A DNA stretch of 36,480 nt, taken from a virus. How positions within the stretch are numbered: position 1 is the stretch's first letter; every line of letters starts with the position of its first letter. The stretch lies in the IMG/VR virus record IMGVR_UViG_3300035703_000234, positions 1 through 36,480 of that record. One strand, 5' to 3'. A program made the position numbers and the translations under genes. Shown here piece by piece: positions 1-9,584 of this stretch. The notes below the pieces were generated by a model. The model was not told the origin of the DNA, ran no database searches, and saw nothing but the letters and a program-made list of their open reading frames with translations.

Positions 1-43
1 TAGGATGCGTGATCCTTGGTCTTACACGCAGAGGTACAGTTGT

Positions 44-355
44 TTACGGTATCGGTGTTAGCCACTCTGAGTATCCTGCCGCTATAAGCACTGCTGCTTG
101 TTCATCGGAAACGGTATAAGTATGACCACCGAGGAAGTAGTAGTCGGCAGACGCCAAATCATCTTGATACGGAGTCTGAACCTCCGTGACTGTCGACCCA
201 TTAACAATGAGCGTGTAGCCACGTGGGATATCTGTCAGTGATGTCGGAACTCCTGCACCGCTGATAGGGCGACCCGCAAGACGTGAGTATGCGTAGTTTT
301 GTGGGTACGCAAGCCAAGTCTCGTTGCGAGTTGGCGTAATCAGTGTGTATGGCAT
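44..355 (-). CDS. Small head/connector-associated protein, 103 aa
   Basis: A 103-aa acidic protein directly downstream of the major capsid gene. I chose the ATG at 355 because TTAGGAGTG lies just upstream of it; a longer in-frame start at 412 has no such site. The C-terminal part (GGHTYTVSDEQAAVLIAAGY) resembles the ending of small proteins that commonly follow capsid genes in actinobacterial phages, so a decoration or head-completion role is likely but inferred. The stop TAA at 46-44 is followed in the same frame by an open reading frame that runs off the window start and appears to continue at 36480 as the connector gene. Confidence 0.75.
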   Translation of the reverse strand: MPYTLITPTRNETWLAYPQNYAYSRLAGRPISGAGVPTSLTDIPRGYTLIVNGSTVTEVQTPYQDDLASADYYFLGGHTYTVSDEQAAVLIAAGYSEWLTPIP

Positions 356-415
356 TTCACTCCTAACTGACTTACCACTAGGCAGGATTGCTCCTGCCCA
401 GCAGTCAACCAATTA

Positions 416-1345
416 TTAGTTGATAGAGGTAGCAGACTCGATGCGGTAGATTGCTGCCTGACGGAGCAATGACCAGCCACCGAAGAAGTACCAACCGATG
501 GTGCGGAAACGACGGAGAGCGTCGATCTCTGGACCGATGACGGTTGAGATGTCTTGTCCCTTAGCCTCAGCGAGAGCCTCACGGCCAGCGACGATTGCCT
601 TGTAGACGTTGACAGAACCGCTGTTAGCAGCGAATGGAACGCGTGGGGTTTCGACAACGAAAGCACCCTCAAGAACGCCGACTGCACCAGCCACGAATGG
701 TGTGCGGTCTACGTACTTGCTGAGTTCCTGGAATCCACCAGTGCCAGTCTCAGCACGGAGGTCTGCTGACTGACGTGGGTGAAGGTATGCTGCATAGAGT
801 TCACCAATACGTGGAACTGCCTTGTTGGTACGAAGTTGTACAACTGCTTCACGAATGTCAGCAGTTGAGATCGTCATACCAGCAGCGATGGTGTTGGTGG
901 AAGTTGCGGATGATGCGTAGATTACGTTGGTTCCGCCTGTGAGGACAGAAGCGACAACCTGATCGAGCGAATCAGCAGCATTGTATGCAATGATGTCAGC
1001 GAGTGCTGCATCTACATCGTTGAACGAAGTGAGGTTCAACTTCTTGGTTGTGGTAACCGCTGAACCGTACTCTTGGAGAGTAACAGTTACCTGTGTTGGG
1101 TTACCGAGTGCGATTGAGGAGACGTCAGCAGTCTCAGTCAAGGTGCTGGTTGCAGCAGCGAGATCTGAGTAGATGGAGAATACAACTGACGATCCTGGCA
1201 TTGCTTGTTCGACTGGCTTGACATCAGCGATTGATCGCATCAATGGGATGGATCGAAGCGCCATACGGACGTACTGATCGTACGCTGTTTGGACGAGTGC
1301 GCTGATTGTCGAAGTAGTCGTTGACGTACCTGTAGGTAGTGCCAT
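416..1345 (-). CDS. Major capsid protein, N4-gp56-like, 309 aa
   Basis: Forms the icosahedral shell (HK97 fold expected). The N-terminus has the Thr/Ser-rich lead and TAYDQYVRMALRSIPLM segment, followed by a PGSSVVFSIYSDL strand, an EYGSAVTTTKKLNL segment and a long helix with DSLDQVVASVLTGG, the order I know from the N4-gp56 family of capsid proteins. The C-terminus (IGWYFFGGWSLLRQAAIYRI) resembles the usual closing strands. Length is normal. It lies after a scaffold-like gene and before a small head protein. AGAAAGG lies upstream of the start. The family call is by motif pattern, not by search. Confidence 0.88.
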   Translation of the reverse strand: MALPTGTSTTTSTISALVQTAYDQYVRMALRSIPLMRSIADVKPVEQAMPGSSVVFSIYSDLAAATSTLTETADVSSIALGNPTQVTVTLQEYGSAVTTTKKLNLTSFNDVDAALADIIAYNAADSLDQVVASVLTGGTNVIYASSATSTNTIAAGMTISTADIREAVVQLRTNKAVPRIGELYAAYLHPRQSADLRAETGTGGFQELSKYVDRTPFVAGAVGVLEGAFVVETPRVPFAANSGSVNVYKAIVAGREALAEAKGQDISTVIGPEIDALRRFRTIGWYFFGGWSLLRQAAIYRIESATSIN

Positions 1346-1373
1346 TTAGACTATTGCCTTTCTTAGGATCGGA

Positions 1374-1841
1374 TTAGAGTCCAGATTGCCTGATGACTTC
1401 ATCCAGTTCTTCACGAGACTGAGCGTTCATCAACTTTGACATAATGTCATCACCGTACTCAGGAACGAATCCTGCGTCTGCGGTTTGTGTTAGTTTCTGA
1501 TATTGCTTAGCCTGTGCTGGATCAACAGCGGGCTTCTGGGTTTCGGTTGGCAGGTCTACACCGAATACATCGGCATAGTCTGACAGCCATTTAGATACAG
1601 ACTCTTCAGTTGGGTCTATATCCTGTGGGATAAATGCAGCAATTTTCTGATTTACCCCGCGACTAGCGAGGGCATCCTTGATTGCTCTTTCACGCTGCGC
1701 CTTGTTCAAAGATTCAAACTGCTGGCGTAGTTCCTGCAGTTCCTTATCCTTTTGCTTGGCTGCCTTGCGTAGTTGTTTTACCAGGTCATTTGACGAATCT
1801 GTTGTGAAGTCGTCATCGTCCTCGTAGTCGTAATTGGACAT
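1374..1841 (-). CDS. Capsid scaffold-like protein, 155 aa
   Basis: Very acidic N-terminus (DYEDDDDF), then a charged helical segment at about residues 18-58 (LVKQLRKAAKQKDKELQELR and following) that looks like a coiled coil, then a short globular C-terminus (EELDEVIRQSGL). This composition, size and position immediately upstream of the capsid gene are typical of phage scaffolding proteins, which template the procapsid and then leave. No protease gene was recognised nearby, so the scaffold may be released intact. The function is inferred from context and composition. Confidence 0.75.
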   Translation of the reverse strand: MSNYDYEDDDDFTTDSSNDLVKQLRKAAKQKDKELQELRQQFESLNKAQRERAIKDALASRGVNQKIAAFIPQDIDPTEESVSKWLSDYADVFGVDLPTETQKPAVDPAQAKQYQKLTQTADAGFVPEYGDDIMSKLMNAQSREELDEVIRQSGL

Positions 1842-1878
1842 AGGTCCTTCTCCCTTATTAGTTGGTTTGCGTAGACCT

Positions 1879-1954
1879 CACACTGTTTGGGGAACGCAGT
1901 GTGGCTTCTACTACTGGTCTTGATGTCGCTCTGTCAGGCCAGTCGTTCTGACAG
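1879..1954 (-). promoter_or_regulatory. Two hairpins in the gap before the scaffold gene
   Basis: The 118-bp gap between the 413-aa gene and the scaffold gene holds two perfect 7-bp inverted repeats: CACACTG (1879-1885) with CAGTGTG (1897-1903), and CTGTCAG (1931-1937) with CTGACAG (1948-1954). Neither is followed by a clear T-run on the minus strand, so they are weak terminator candidates. They could be mRNA processing or stability elements that set capsid and scaffold expression apart from the upstream inner proteins. No convincing promoter was seen here. Confidence 0.45.
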
Positions 1955-1959
1955 CAGGT

Positions 1960-3201
1960 CTATAGTTGTCCCGCTCGTTCTCGGGATAGTGCGCCTTGAG
2001 TGGTTCCAGATGAACCTGAGAAGGCTGCTTGCTCGCGCCCTACTAGACGCTCTCTCTTCTTTCTGGCTTCAACTGCTCCAGTTGTTCCGAATACTTCGGA
2101 CTCAACATCGGTCTGAGTAAGAGGTTCTTCTCCGTAGAATGATGCAAGTTGTGCGCCTCGTGGCTGTATTGCGGCAACAGTCTGGAATCCTTGACGAGCC
2201 TGTTCGCCCGTTACTCCGAACCTTGCAAGTTCTTCTGCTCGTGTAGCAGACGTTCCGAGTCCAGCCTGCCTTGCTCCTGCACCGATTTCAGATGCAGTAA
2301 TACGGCGCTTAATAAGATCCATAGCGTTTTTCGGGTCAAGGACATATGCGAGGATATCGCCATCCTTGATGGTATCTCCGTAGAAATCCTTAAGAGTAGT
2401 GAGTACCTCAGGAGGTGCGTTCTTTACTCGCTCCTGAGCGGAAGAGATGCGTTCCTCAAGTTCACGAGGTGATACATCGAAGCCAAGAAGTTGCTCAAAG
2501 CCTTCTTGCTTACCCATCTCACCTTTTGTGTAATAGGTTTCTGGAAGACCGTAGCGACGCATAACGTCTTGGTAAGAGTCTTCTAGTTCAAGATACTCTG
2601 CCTCTGATAGCGCTCGCAATCCTTTGGCAAGGCGGGATTGGTTTGCAGAAAACCTCTTCTTGTATGCGTCAGTACCTCGAAGCCTGATTGTGAATTCAGA
2701 TGGTGACACTGATGAGTCTGTTATGAGATTGCGCAAAGGCTCAACCAGCGATCCTAAGCCATATCCAGAGAATTGTTCATACAGTAAGTCAAAGGCAGAT
2801 TGGCGCTCTTTCCTCTGACCCCTTAGTCCTGCTTCATACTCAAGGTATATGTCTCGGTTCGTAAACTTTGTACCGTCTGATGCGGTATATGATGTTACTG
2901 CTGCTCCATCTTCGTCTTGGCCACCTTGACCACCAATGGGTGCTGGCCTTCCAAACTCCACGTCAACCTTAGCGCCGCCATCTGGTGTAGAATAGACAAG
3001 TCTTTCCTTGCCAGTAACTGGGTCAATCATAACCTCAGTTCCAGCGATACCTCGTGGTAAACCACGTGGAGTCGAGATAGGAGTCTCTTCAACAACTGCT
3101 TCTTCTACTGGCATATCGCCACCAGAAATCATCCGAGTTGTTTCTGCCTCGGCTTCTTTCCTGGCTCGATCTGCTGCTGTAACTCTTGTTCTCTTAGCCA
3201 T
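1960..3201 (-). CDS. Putative internal virion (ejection) protein, 413 aa
   Basis: Unrecognised at family level. A Lys/Arg/Glu-rich disordered N-terminus (MAKRTRVTAADRARKEAEAE), a Pro/Gly linker to about residue 100, then an alpha-helical body rich in Arg and Glu, ending in a charged, Gly/Ser-rich tail. It starts 2 bp after the stop of the 498-aa gene and belongs to a trio (1622, 498, 413 aa) between portal and scaffold. In podoviruses such as T7 and P22, large helical proteins carried in the head are ejected with the DNA; I infer that role here. No catalytic motif was seen. Confidence 0.6.
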   Translation of the reverse strand: MAKRTRVTAADRARKEAEAETTRMISGGDMPVEEAVVEETPISTPRGLPRGIAGTEVMIDPVTGKERLVYSTPDGGAKVDVEFGRPAPIGGQGGQDEDGAAVTSYTASDGTKFTNRDIYLEYEAGLRGQRKERQSAFDLLYEQFSGYGLGSLVEPLRNLITDSSVSPSEFTIRLRGTDAYKKRFSANQSRLAKGLRALSEAEYLELEDSYQDVMRRYGLPETYYTKGEMGKQEGFEQLLGFDVSPRELEERISSAQERVKNAPPEVLTTLKDFYGDTIKDGDILAYVLDPKNAMDLIKRRITASEIGAGARQAGLGTSATRAEELARFGVTGEQARQGFQTVAAIQPRGAQLASFYGEEPLTQTDVESEVFGTTGAVEARKKRERLVGREQAAFSGSSGTTQGALSRERAGQL

Positions 3202-3203
3202 TG

Positions 3204-4700
3204 TTACCCCATAAATCCGAAGTCTTGAAGTACCTTAAGAGCAACATCTGCCACTTCCTTACGCGCTCCATCGGTGTACTGCCAACGAGAGTCTTTACGT
3301 AAGTTCTTTTCGAAGTCGTAGATGGTCATTTCCTTTTCTGGACCAACAGCCATACGTAGCGTCGGGTCGTTAAGACTGATGGAGTCTGGGTTCACTTCGA
3401 GCGTAGAAGCCATAACACGCCTATATGGTGCGTAGATGGATTCAAGATCCATACCACCATCCATTAGGGCTGCGACTCTTTCTGGCATACCTAGACGGGC
3501 TGTTCCTCGAATAAGGTTCTTGAAGACGTCTACATCTTCGCCATTCTCGACGCGCTGCACCCAGGTGTTAACGGAATCGCCAAAGTCTTTTTCTAGATCA
3601 AGACCATTAGCGCGGGCAGTCTTAGACAAATCCTGAAGCGTCAGGGTCTTTGCTGCTTGTTTACGCTGGTCATACTCTGGAAGTTCCCTGACCAGTTCAG
3701 ATATAAACTGATCTCTGTTTAATCCGCCAACGTATTCAAGTACACGTACACCGTTACGGATTCTTTCAACTGGTCGTTGAACCGACGAAAACTTACCCTC
3801 TTCTTTATTAAGTTTTTGGGTAAACTTCTTGAGTTCCGCATCCGTTGGTAAGCGACCTATTTCTCTTTGAAAGATTGAAGAGATTGTTCCAGCGGCTTCA
3901 GTCTCTGTTGATATAGCAGCAGTGCCTGAAGGTAAACCGCCTGCACCTGCGCCACCTTGTGCGCCTTCAATGCCTCTGGTTTCGCCCTGCTTCTCTATAA
4001 GGAATACTTCCAAGGGCTGGTTAAGACCCTGGATACTTGAGTTTCTTCCTTGGTTTTCTGAGACTGCAGACTGATAAGCACTTACCAGAGCATCATTAAA
4101 TACACCAGTTAAAGGTACATTGTAGCCAGCGTCATTAAGGGTCTTTGCCCAGTTTAGTCTTTTCTTGTCACTAAGATTGTAGAGGTAGTTTGCTGCGTTA
4201 GATATCTCAGCAGCGTAATCTCTAACAGTATCTTCAGTCTGAGTCTCTGGGTCAATACCAGTTTGTGCTGGGGTTGGAGCATACTTACCAGTCTGGTTGA
4301 TTTTATCGTTAAGATCCTTGATTTGGTTATCAAGTGCTGGGCCAGCAAACTGTGGGTTCTTACGCTTGAATTCTAGAGCCTCTTCTAGTTTCTGCTTTGC
4401 GTCTGAGACTTCTCGCTGAGTAGCGCGTTCGTTAATTTTTGGCTGATTCTTGTTATAGAAACTGGTGCGCTCTGACTCAATTTTGTCAAGTTCTGCCTTG
4501 GCTTTGCCTGCAACTTCTTGAGCCTCTGCAAGCCTCTGGTTAAGTCCTGCTAAAGACGATGCAGGTACACCTCTGCCACCGACTGAGCCTGCTGCTGAAC
4601 GTAGTTCTTGAACCTTTGCTTCAGCGGCAGACAGCCTTTTACGGGCTGCTTGTACGGAAGAGTCCTTCTTCAGGAACTCCTCTAGGGTTACTGTTGCCAT
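3204..4700 (-). CDS. Putative internal virion protein with long coiled coil, 498 aa
   Basis: Residues about 5-140 are a long heptad-like helical stretch rich in Ala, Glu, Lys and Gln (VQAARKRLSAAEAKVQELRS and onward), followed by a Gly/Ala-rich hinge near residues 235-265 and a helical C-terminal half. It lies between the 1622-aa and 413-aa genes with gaps of 15 and 2 bp. The composition and neighbourhood fit an ejection or core protein; a tape-measure role is less likely because no siphovirus tail tube or chaperone genes are nearby. No known domain recognised. Confidence 0.6.
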   Translation of the reverse strand: MATVTLEEFLKKDSSVQAARKRLSAAEAKVQELRSAAGSVGGRGVPASSLAGLNQRLAEAQEVAGKAKAELDKIESERTSFYNKNQPKINERATQREVSDAKQKLEEALEFKRKNPQFAGPALDNQIKDLNDKINQTGKYAPTPAQTGIDPETQTEDTVRDYAAEISNAANYLYNLSDKKRLNWAKTLNDAGYNVPLTGVFNDALVSAYQSAVSENQGRNSSIQGLNQPLEVFLIEKQGETRGIEGAQGGAGAGGLPSGTAAISTETEAAGTISSIFQREIGRLPTDAELKKFTQKLNKEEGKFSSVQRPVERIRNGVRVLEYVGGLNRDQFISELVRELPEYDQRKQAAKTLTLQDLSKTARANGLDLEKDFGDSVNTWVQRVENGEDVDVFKNLIRGTARLGMPERVAALMDGGMDLESIYAPYRRVMASTLEVNPDSISLNDPTLRMAVGPEKEMTIYDFEKNLRKDSRWQYTDGARKEVADVALKVLQDFGFMG

Positions 4701-4715
4701 TGTCTACGTATTCTC

Positions 4716-7700
4716 CTAGTCGTCAAGCAATCTACCGAAGAGCGAGTCAAACGCTGCTTGGGTATTCTCATCGAACTTAGCCAACTCTTTGATTCTATTT
4801 AAGGAACTTACCTTGATAGCGTCAAGGATTTCTTGACTCCCACCAGTACTTGCGTATATGTCTTTTTGCTTTTGGTAGTTCTGGTAAGTGTTAAGCATCT
4901 CCCTGAGAACGTTTTGGGTGTCTCTTCTGACGTTAGAGAAGTCCTTGTCGTTAAGCATCTTCTCAAGGTCATCAAGAGCGTTGATTCTCTTCACTGCCCG
5001 CTCCGCACTACCTGCCAGCGCTTCCCCTACGAGAGGTCTTCCAGCCAAGAACTGGGTTCTCCAGTTGTTAAACTGTTGGCGAATGATGGTTCGAGCGGTA
5101 TCGTTGAAAGCAGTTGTTAGACTGTTCTCGTACTCATTACGCTTCTCGTAGTAGACCTGCAGATCTGATGCAGTCTGAACATCTCTGAGGTAATCCTCAA
5201 CGCGCTTGTTTCGGAGAAGGCCCATATCCGTCATTGTCTTATAGGCATCAAACGAGAAAGCGCCTTTATGTGGGATTAGAAAGGCTGCTGCCTCTGGATA
5301 CTTCTCAAAGAGTGCTGTATTTTCAGTAACGAACTTATTGGATTCCTCGGCGTATCCGAAGAAAGCCACAGTCTTTCGATCCGATTCTGTAACCGTATAT
5401 GGCACTAGGTTTGGATAGAGTTCCACCCAGCGCTGCATAGCCTTTTCATAGTCGCCGCCGTATTGTTGACGCAGCGCGTTCCAGGCTTGCTTCCAGTTTG
5501 CTCGACCAGCATCCCTAATCCACTCAGCCATATCAGACTTAAGTTGGGTTGAAGGCGATGCAGGAGCAAAGAATCCATACACGAATCGCGTGGCAAGGAT
5601 GCCGAGAGTTGTGCTTCTTACCTTTTGTCGGTAGTCTTCCAACTCACCCGCAGTTGGAGGAATCAAGTTACCTTGGTCATCTAACTTCTTAGGTATGCCG
5701 TTTCCTGATGCCTCAAGATAGGTAACAGCCTTTCGGTATGCACTAGCATACTGGGAGTTGCGCTCGTTCTGATCCATCGCAGCAATAGCACGGTTTAGGT
5801 GTGCTGGCAAAAGACGAGATACGATATCGCTGTCTACGGCATACTTACCTAAAGTCATACGGGTAATGTTGTCACCCATACCTGGCTGGAATACGTTGAC
5901 CAGGTTCTCCAAGAGAGATATTGGGAGTGCTGCCGCTGGGCCAGCAAAGGACGGCAGGATGGAATCTGGATTCAAAGAAGGTGTAAGCATCTTGACTGCT
6001 CCACCAAATTGAACAGGGAATGGAACCTTGAAGTCCTGCTCCACTCCGAGGGCTGTCATTACACCCTGAATCGCCTTATATGCTGGAGTAAAGTGTGGAT
6101 AGACGAAGTAGAGTTCTCCTCTGTCGTCCTCTTGAATCCATCCGCTGTGTGCTACGCCATCAAAAGTAAGGGCAAGTCTCTGAATTGCCTCTGGGTTGTA
6201 GCGAACGAGGCGGTAAAGACGTCGGTAGAAGTCTTCCTGAGCGCGATAGAATCGAGCAAAGTTTCGGGTAGAAAATGCTACTTGGGTACGGACAAGCGGG
6301 TTATCCACATAGGATAGAACGTTATTGATTGCCCGCTCTTCTACAAGTTTAGCAAGTTCTTTCTTAGCGTTCCTAGTAGCAGCGTTAAGAGCCTTTGCAT
6401 CCGAAGGATCAATACCCTTTGTGAAGTTCGCAATAAAGGCTTCTTCAAAACCGCTAGAGCGCATTTGCTTACGGATATCTACAATCTCGTAAAGCGCCAA
6501 AGGCTGACGGGAGAATCGAGCGTTAGAGAGACCTAGCCACACCCAACCGTTCTTCATCAGAGAAGCGGTTTGATTTCCAGCGTCTGCGATAGGTACAAGT
6601 TCTGGACCTACAACAGCGTTAGGTAGGAACTCATCTGCATTTGGACCAGTTGGTAGGTCATCAAGGCTGATGTTTCCAGTCACCTTGTACTCGCCTGTTT
6701 GGGCATCAAGTCGACGGACCTTATCCAATAGTTCCATATTAAGTTTGCCGTCAACACGCTTGGTGAAGATTGCCTTGGCACGCTCGTAAACAAGGCGTGC
6801 ATACTCGCGCTGGTCGATTAACTCATCAGAAGCAATACGTGCTTCCTTGAGTAACTTCTGTCCTTTGTCTGTGTTGAGCCAGTCAAAAACCTTCTGGACT
6901 CCCGCTGCATCGCCTGTTACATCATCAGCAAGATTTGCTATGGCAACAGCGCCTAGTTCATCATTGGCATAGAAGGAGACTCTAAGTAGATAGGCTACGA
7001 GAGATGCTTCGTTCTCGGTTGTTACACCGATTCCTCTGAAGCCTCTGACTCCAGCGGCTGCTGCATACTTGTTTCGTGCAGAGCCAAGATCTAGCCGTAG
7101 TTCGCCCATACGAGCGCCTGTAGCCTTGACCAAATCCATCTGAGACTCTATGTAGTCTGCGCCTGATGCGAAGTTAAATCCGCCCTCAGATACTGTTGAG
7201 AATAGATTTTCAATATCGCCAAAGACTACTTGATCTGACAGTAGATCGACCTCTTCTTTTGTAAGAGGGTTAAGACCCATCTTATTGAGAAGCCTATTGA
7301 CTCTACCTTCGGTAAGAGCGCGAGCAAGGACCTTTCTGGTCTGCTCTACTAAGCCACCCTCCATCTTGGTCTCAAGTTCATCTATCTGGTTCTGAAGTTG
7401 AGTTCTCTTTGTTGGAGACTTAGTAATTGTGAGTTCTTCTTTGAGACTGAATAAAGCATCTTTATCTTTTACAATCTGCTCTGCAAGTTCTTCGTACTCT
7501 GCAAGATATTTAGCAGATTCTTTTTTATTAGCAATTCTTAATGCTATGCCTAGAGGATTGTTCGCCCACTTCTCAAGACCAGAAACTCCCTGCAGAGGCT
7601 TGACAGCGGTATTGATTCTTGTCGAAATCATACGCTCTTTTACAAGACCCCAAGGACTCTTGCCGATAGCAAGGTTAATCATCAAGTCTTCGCCAGCGTT

Positions 7701-9584
7701 ACGAATAGCATAACGTGGTCCAGCCAAGGTAAGGAATGACCAGGCTGATGTGACCGCTTCTCCAGCCTTAGAGTTTCCAAGACCAAGGGTAAGTTTGTAA
7801 AGTGTGCTTTTAGCAGTAAGGGAATCAAGATCAGATACTGTTGGGGCGGTAACAACCGTATTCATCTCACTAGGAAGCAACGGCTTGTCAGCGAACTCAT
7901 CTGTTGCATTAAGAGAGAACTTTGTTTTTCCACGTGAGGATAGTACGCGTGTGACCGTGTTTCCCGTTACGTCTGTATTTACTCCACGAAAGTCAGCAAT
8001 CTGCTTCCATAGGCCAAGCCAAAGGTCATACCTCTTGCCAACGGAATCTAGACCGTCAAAAGTTTCAGCGATAAGACGAGCCTCTCGGGTTGGAAACACC
8101 AAGATAGCAGTCCTGTAGATTTTATCGTATGCGTCATTACCCATAAGGTCAAATGATTCGTTACGAAACATTGGGATAGGGGAAAGTTTACGCTTAGCGG
8201 CATCAATGTTAGCGATGATCTTTGCTGTAGAGAACCTAGCAAACTTTCCACGAGGTCCATCCTTGAGCATATCTACGATTTTGGTAGAGTCTTCGTCAGT
8301 GACGAGTTTAAGGATTCCGTCGTCTGTCGCTGGTGCGCCAAAGAAAGCGTCGTCTACAAGTTTAGGTCCCACTTTATCAAAACTAAAGACACGATTTGTG
8401 GCTGTAAGAGTTGTGATGCGAGCCTTGCGAGCCATATCTAATCTCGGCATAATGACTCTGTTGCGACCTACAGCACCTGTAAAGGTGGTAAATACATCCT
8501 TGGTATTAAGGAAGAAGCCCTTAGCGGTTTGTGCGTCAACAACATCAGACTTGTCAAACATCTTGACTACTGCTGGGCCGAACTCTGGGGCGAGTACGCG
8601 CATCTGCCTACGTGCTTCTGCCGCAGCCTCTTTGTTTCCAGCCTTGTTAGCGTCGCGGAACTTTTTAAGTTCATCACCGTATCGGTTCCAAAAAGCCTGA
8701 GTAGTTTCTAGATTGAAGTAATCATCTAGTTTTGTGCCAGCCTTTTTAGCGTCACCAAGAAGTACATCAAGAGAATACTTGCGTAGGTCGTTAGCCCTTT
8801 TTACTTTACCAGCGACGAGGAAAGGATCCGTCCTAAAGCGATATAGAGCGTCTACTGCACCAGATGTTAGTTTGTAGAAGAAACCGTTTTCATAGAAATC
8901 ACCAGGAGTGACAGCATCAACAATGTTGGCAACCCAGCGTCCAGGTGAGTACTTGGCTGCGTTGACTGCTGAGATGGTGTCATCAAACAAATCTCTTGCA
9001 GCATCAAGCGTGCGAGGGTCGTTGATTCCATCAACCTGCTGGATATTCTTATCTGCTATCTTGAGGTAGTAGGCTTCCTCTGGAGTAGCAGTTGCCATAA
9101 TCTCTTCAGGTGTCTCACCCGAGGATATACGCATAGCGACATTGACCGCAGCGTTACCGTACTTCTGACGCGCTTTGGCAATGCGGTTGTCGTTAAACTT
9201 CTTTTCGCCGTCTTTGCCTGACTCATTCCAAGCATCAACAATGTTGCGGTCTTCTTCAACCGCTATCTGAGCCGCACGTGGGATGCGGGTCATAAAGTCA
9301 GATACTGCTGTAAGACCCTTGAAGGCTTGATATCCAGTGTAGTGCCAAGCAGTGCCTAGCCATCCACGATTCGGCTTTTCTTCTGGAGACTCTTCACCAA
9401 AGTTCTTGCGAAGATCCTTCTGTTGTTCTACTGGAAGTCTGCTTGCAGCATCGGTAGCAACAGTAGCAGGAAGACTAAGTAACCTCTTGTGTGTCGCTAA
9501 AGCCTTGGAAAGAGATTCGACTTTCTTTCTCTCTTCAGGCGATAACCCTGCTGCCGCAGCCATTGCGTCATATTCGCCTGCCAT
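4716..9584 (-). CDS. Giant internal virion (ejection) protein candidate, 1622 aa
   Basis: The largest gene of the window, taking 13% of it. Mostly alpha-helical with many short amphipathic stretches; residues about 620-670 include a semi-hydrophobic segment (AWSFLTLAGPRYAIRNAGED), followed by a coiled coil (AEYEELAEQIVKDKDALFSL). A mid-to-late region (VAFSTRNFARFYRAQEDFYR) and a hydrophobic Pro-rich stretch with ALPISLLENLVNVF may contact membrane. I see no lysozyme, transglycosylase or protease signature. Size and place between portal and scaffold match the giant inner proteins of podoviruses (T7 gp16-like in role, not by homology). It overlaps the stop of the 131-aa gene by one base. Confidence 0.65.
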   Translation of the reverse strand: MAGEYDAMAAAAGLSPEERKKVESLSKALATHKRLLSLPATVATDAASRLPVEQQKDLRKNFGEESPEEKPNRGWLGTAWHYTGYQAFKGLTAVSDFMTRIPRAAQIAVEEDRNIVDAWNESGKDGEKKFNDNRIAKARQKYGNAAVNVAMRISSGETPEEIMATATPEEAYYLKIADKNIQQVDGINDPRTLDAARDLFDDTISAVNAAKYSPGRWVANIVDAVTPGDFYENGFFYKLTSGAVDALYRFRTDPFLVAGKVKRANDLRKYSLDVLLGDAKKAGTKLDDYFNLETTQAFWNRYGDELKKFRDANKAGNKEAAAEARRQMRVLAPEFGPAVVKMFDKSDVVDAQTAKGFFLNTKDVFTTFTGAVGRNRVIMPRLDMARKARITTLTATNRVFSFDKVGPKLVDDAFFGAPATDDGILKLVTDEDSTKIVDMLKDGPRGKFARFSTAKIIANIDAAKRKLSPIPMFRNESFDLMGNDAYDKIYRTAILVFPTREARLIAETFDGLDSVGKRYDLWLGLWKQIADFRGVNTDVTGNTVTRVLSSRGKTKFSLNATDEFADKPLLPSEMNTVVTAPTVSDLDSLTAKSTLYKLTLGLGNSKAGEAVTSAWSFLTLAGPRYAIRNAGEDLMINLAIGKSPWGLVKERMISTRINTAVKPLQGVSGLEKWANNPLGIALRIANKKESAKYLAEYEELAEQIVKDKDALFSLKEELTITKSPTKRTQLQNQIDELETKMEGGLVEQTRKVLARALTEGRVNRLLNKMGLNPLTKEEVDLLSDQVVFGDIENLFSTVSEGGFNFASGADYIESQMDLVKATGARMGELRLDLGSARNKYAAAAGVRGFRGIGVTTENEASLVAYLLRVSFYANDELGAVAIANLADDVTGDAAGVQKVFDWLNTDKGQKLLKEARIASDELIDQREYARLVYERAKAIFTKRVDGKLNMELLDKVRRLDAQTGEYKVTGNISLDDLPTGPNADEFLPNAVVGPELVPIADAGNQTASLMKNGWVWLGLSNARFSRQPLALYEIVDIRKQMRSSGFEEAFIANFTKGIDPSDAKALNAATRNAKKELAKLVEERAINNVLSYVDNPLVRTQVAFSTRNFARFYRAQEDFYRRLYRLVRYNPEAIQRLALTFDGVAHSGWIQEDDRGELYFVYPHFTPAYKAIQGVMTALGVEQDFKVPFPVQFGGAVKMLTPSLNPDSILPSFAGPAAALPISLLENLVNVFQPGMGDNITRMTLGKYAVDSDIVSRLLPAHLNRAIAAMDQNERNSQYASAYRKAVTYLEASGNGIPKKLDDQGNLIPPTAGELEDYRQKVRSTTLGILATRFVYGFFAPASPSTQLKSDMAEWIRDAGRANWKQAWNALRQQYGGDYEKAMQRWVELYPNLVPYTVTESDRKTVAFFGYAEESNKFVTENTALFEKYPEAAAFLIPHKGAFSFDAYKTMTDMGLLRNKRVEDYLRDVQTASDLQVYYEKRNEYENSLTTAFNDTARTIIRQQFNNWRTQFLAGRPLVGEALAGSAERAVKRINALDDLEKMLNDKDFSNVRRDTQNVLREMLNTYQNYQKQKDIYASTGGSQEILDAIKVSSLNRIKELAKFDENTQAAFDSLFGRLLDD

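Noticed and set aside
1960-2120. Rightward frame opposite the 413-aa gene
   Set aside because: Antisense shadow starting in the hairpin gap.
3204-4700. Tape-measure protein call for the coiled-coil protein
   Set aside because: No tail tube, tail chaperone frameshift or tape-measure hydrophobic segments; lies between portal and scaffold, not among tail genes.
8206-8700. Rightward 164-codon frame inside the 1622-aa gene
   Set aside because: Antisense frame with no ribosome site and low-information composition.
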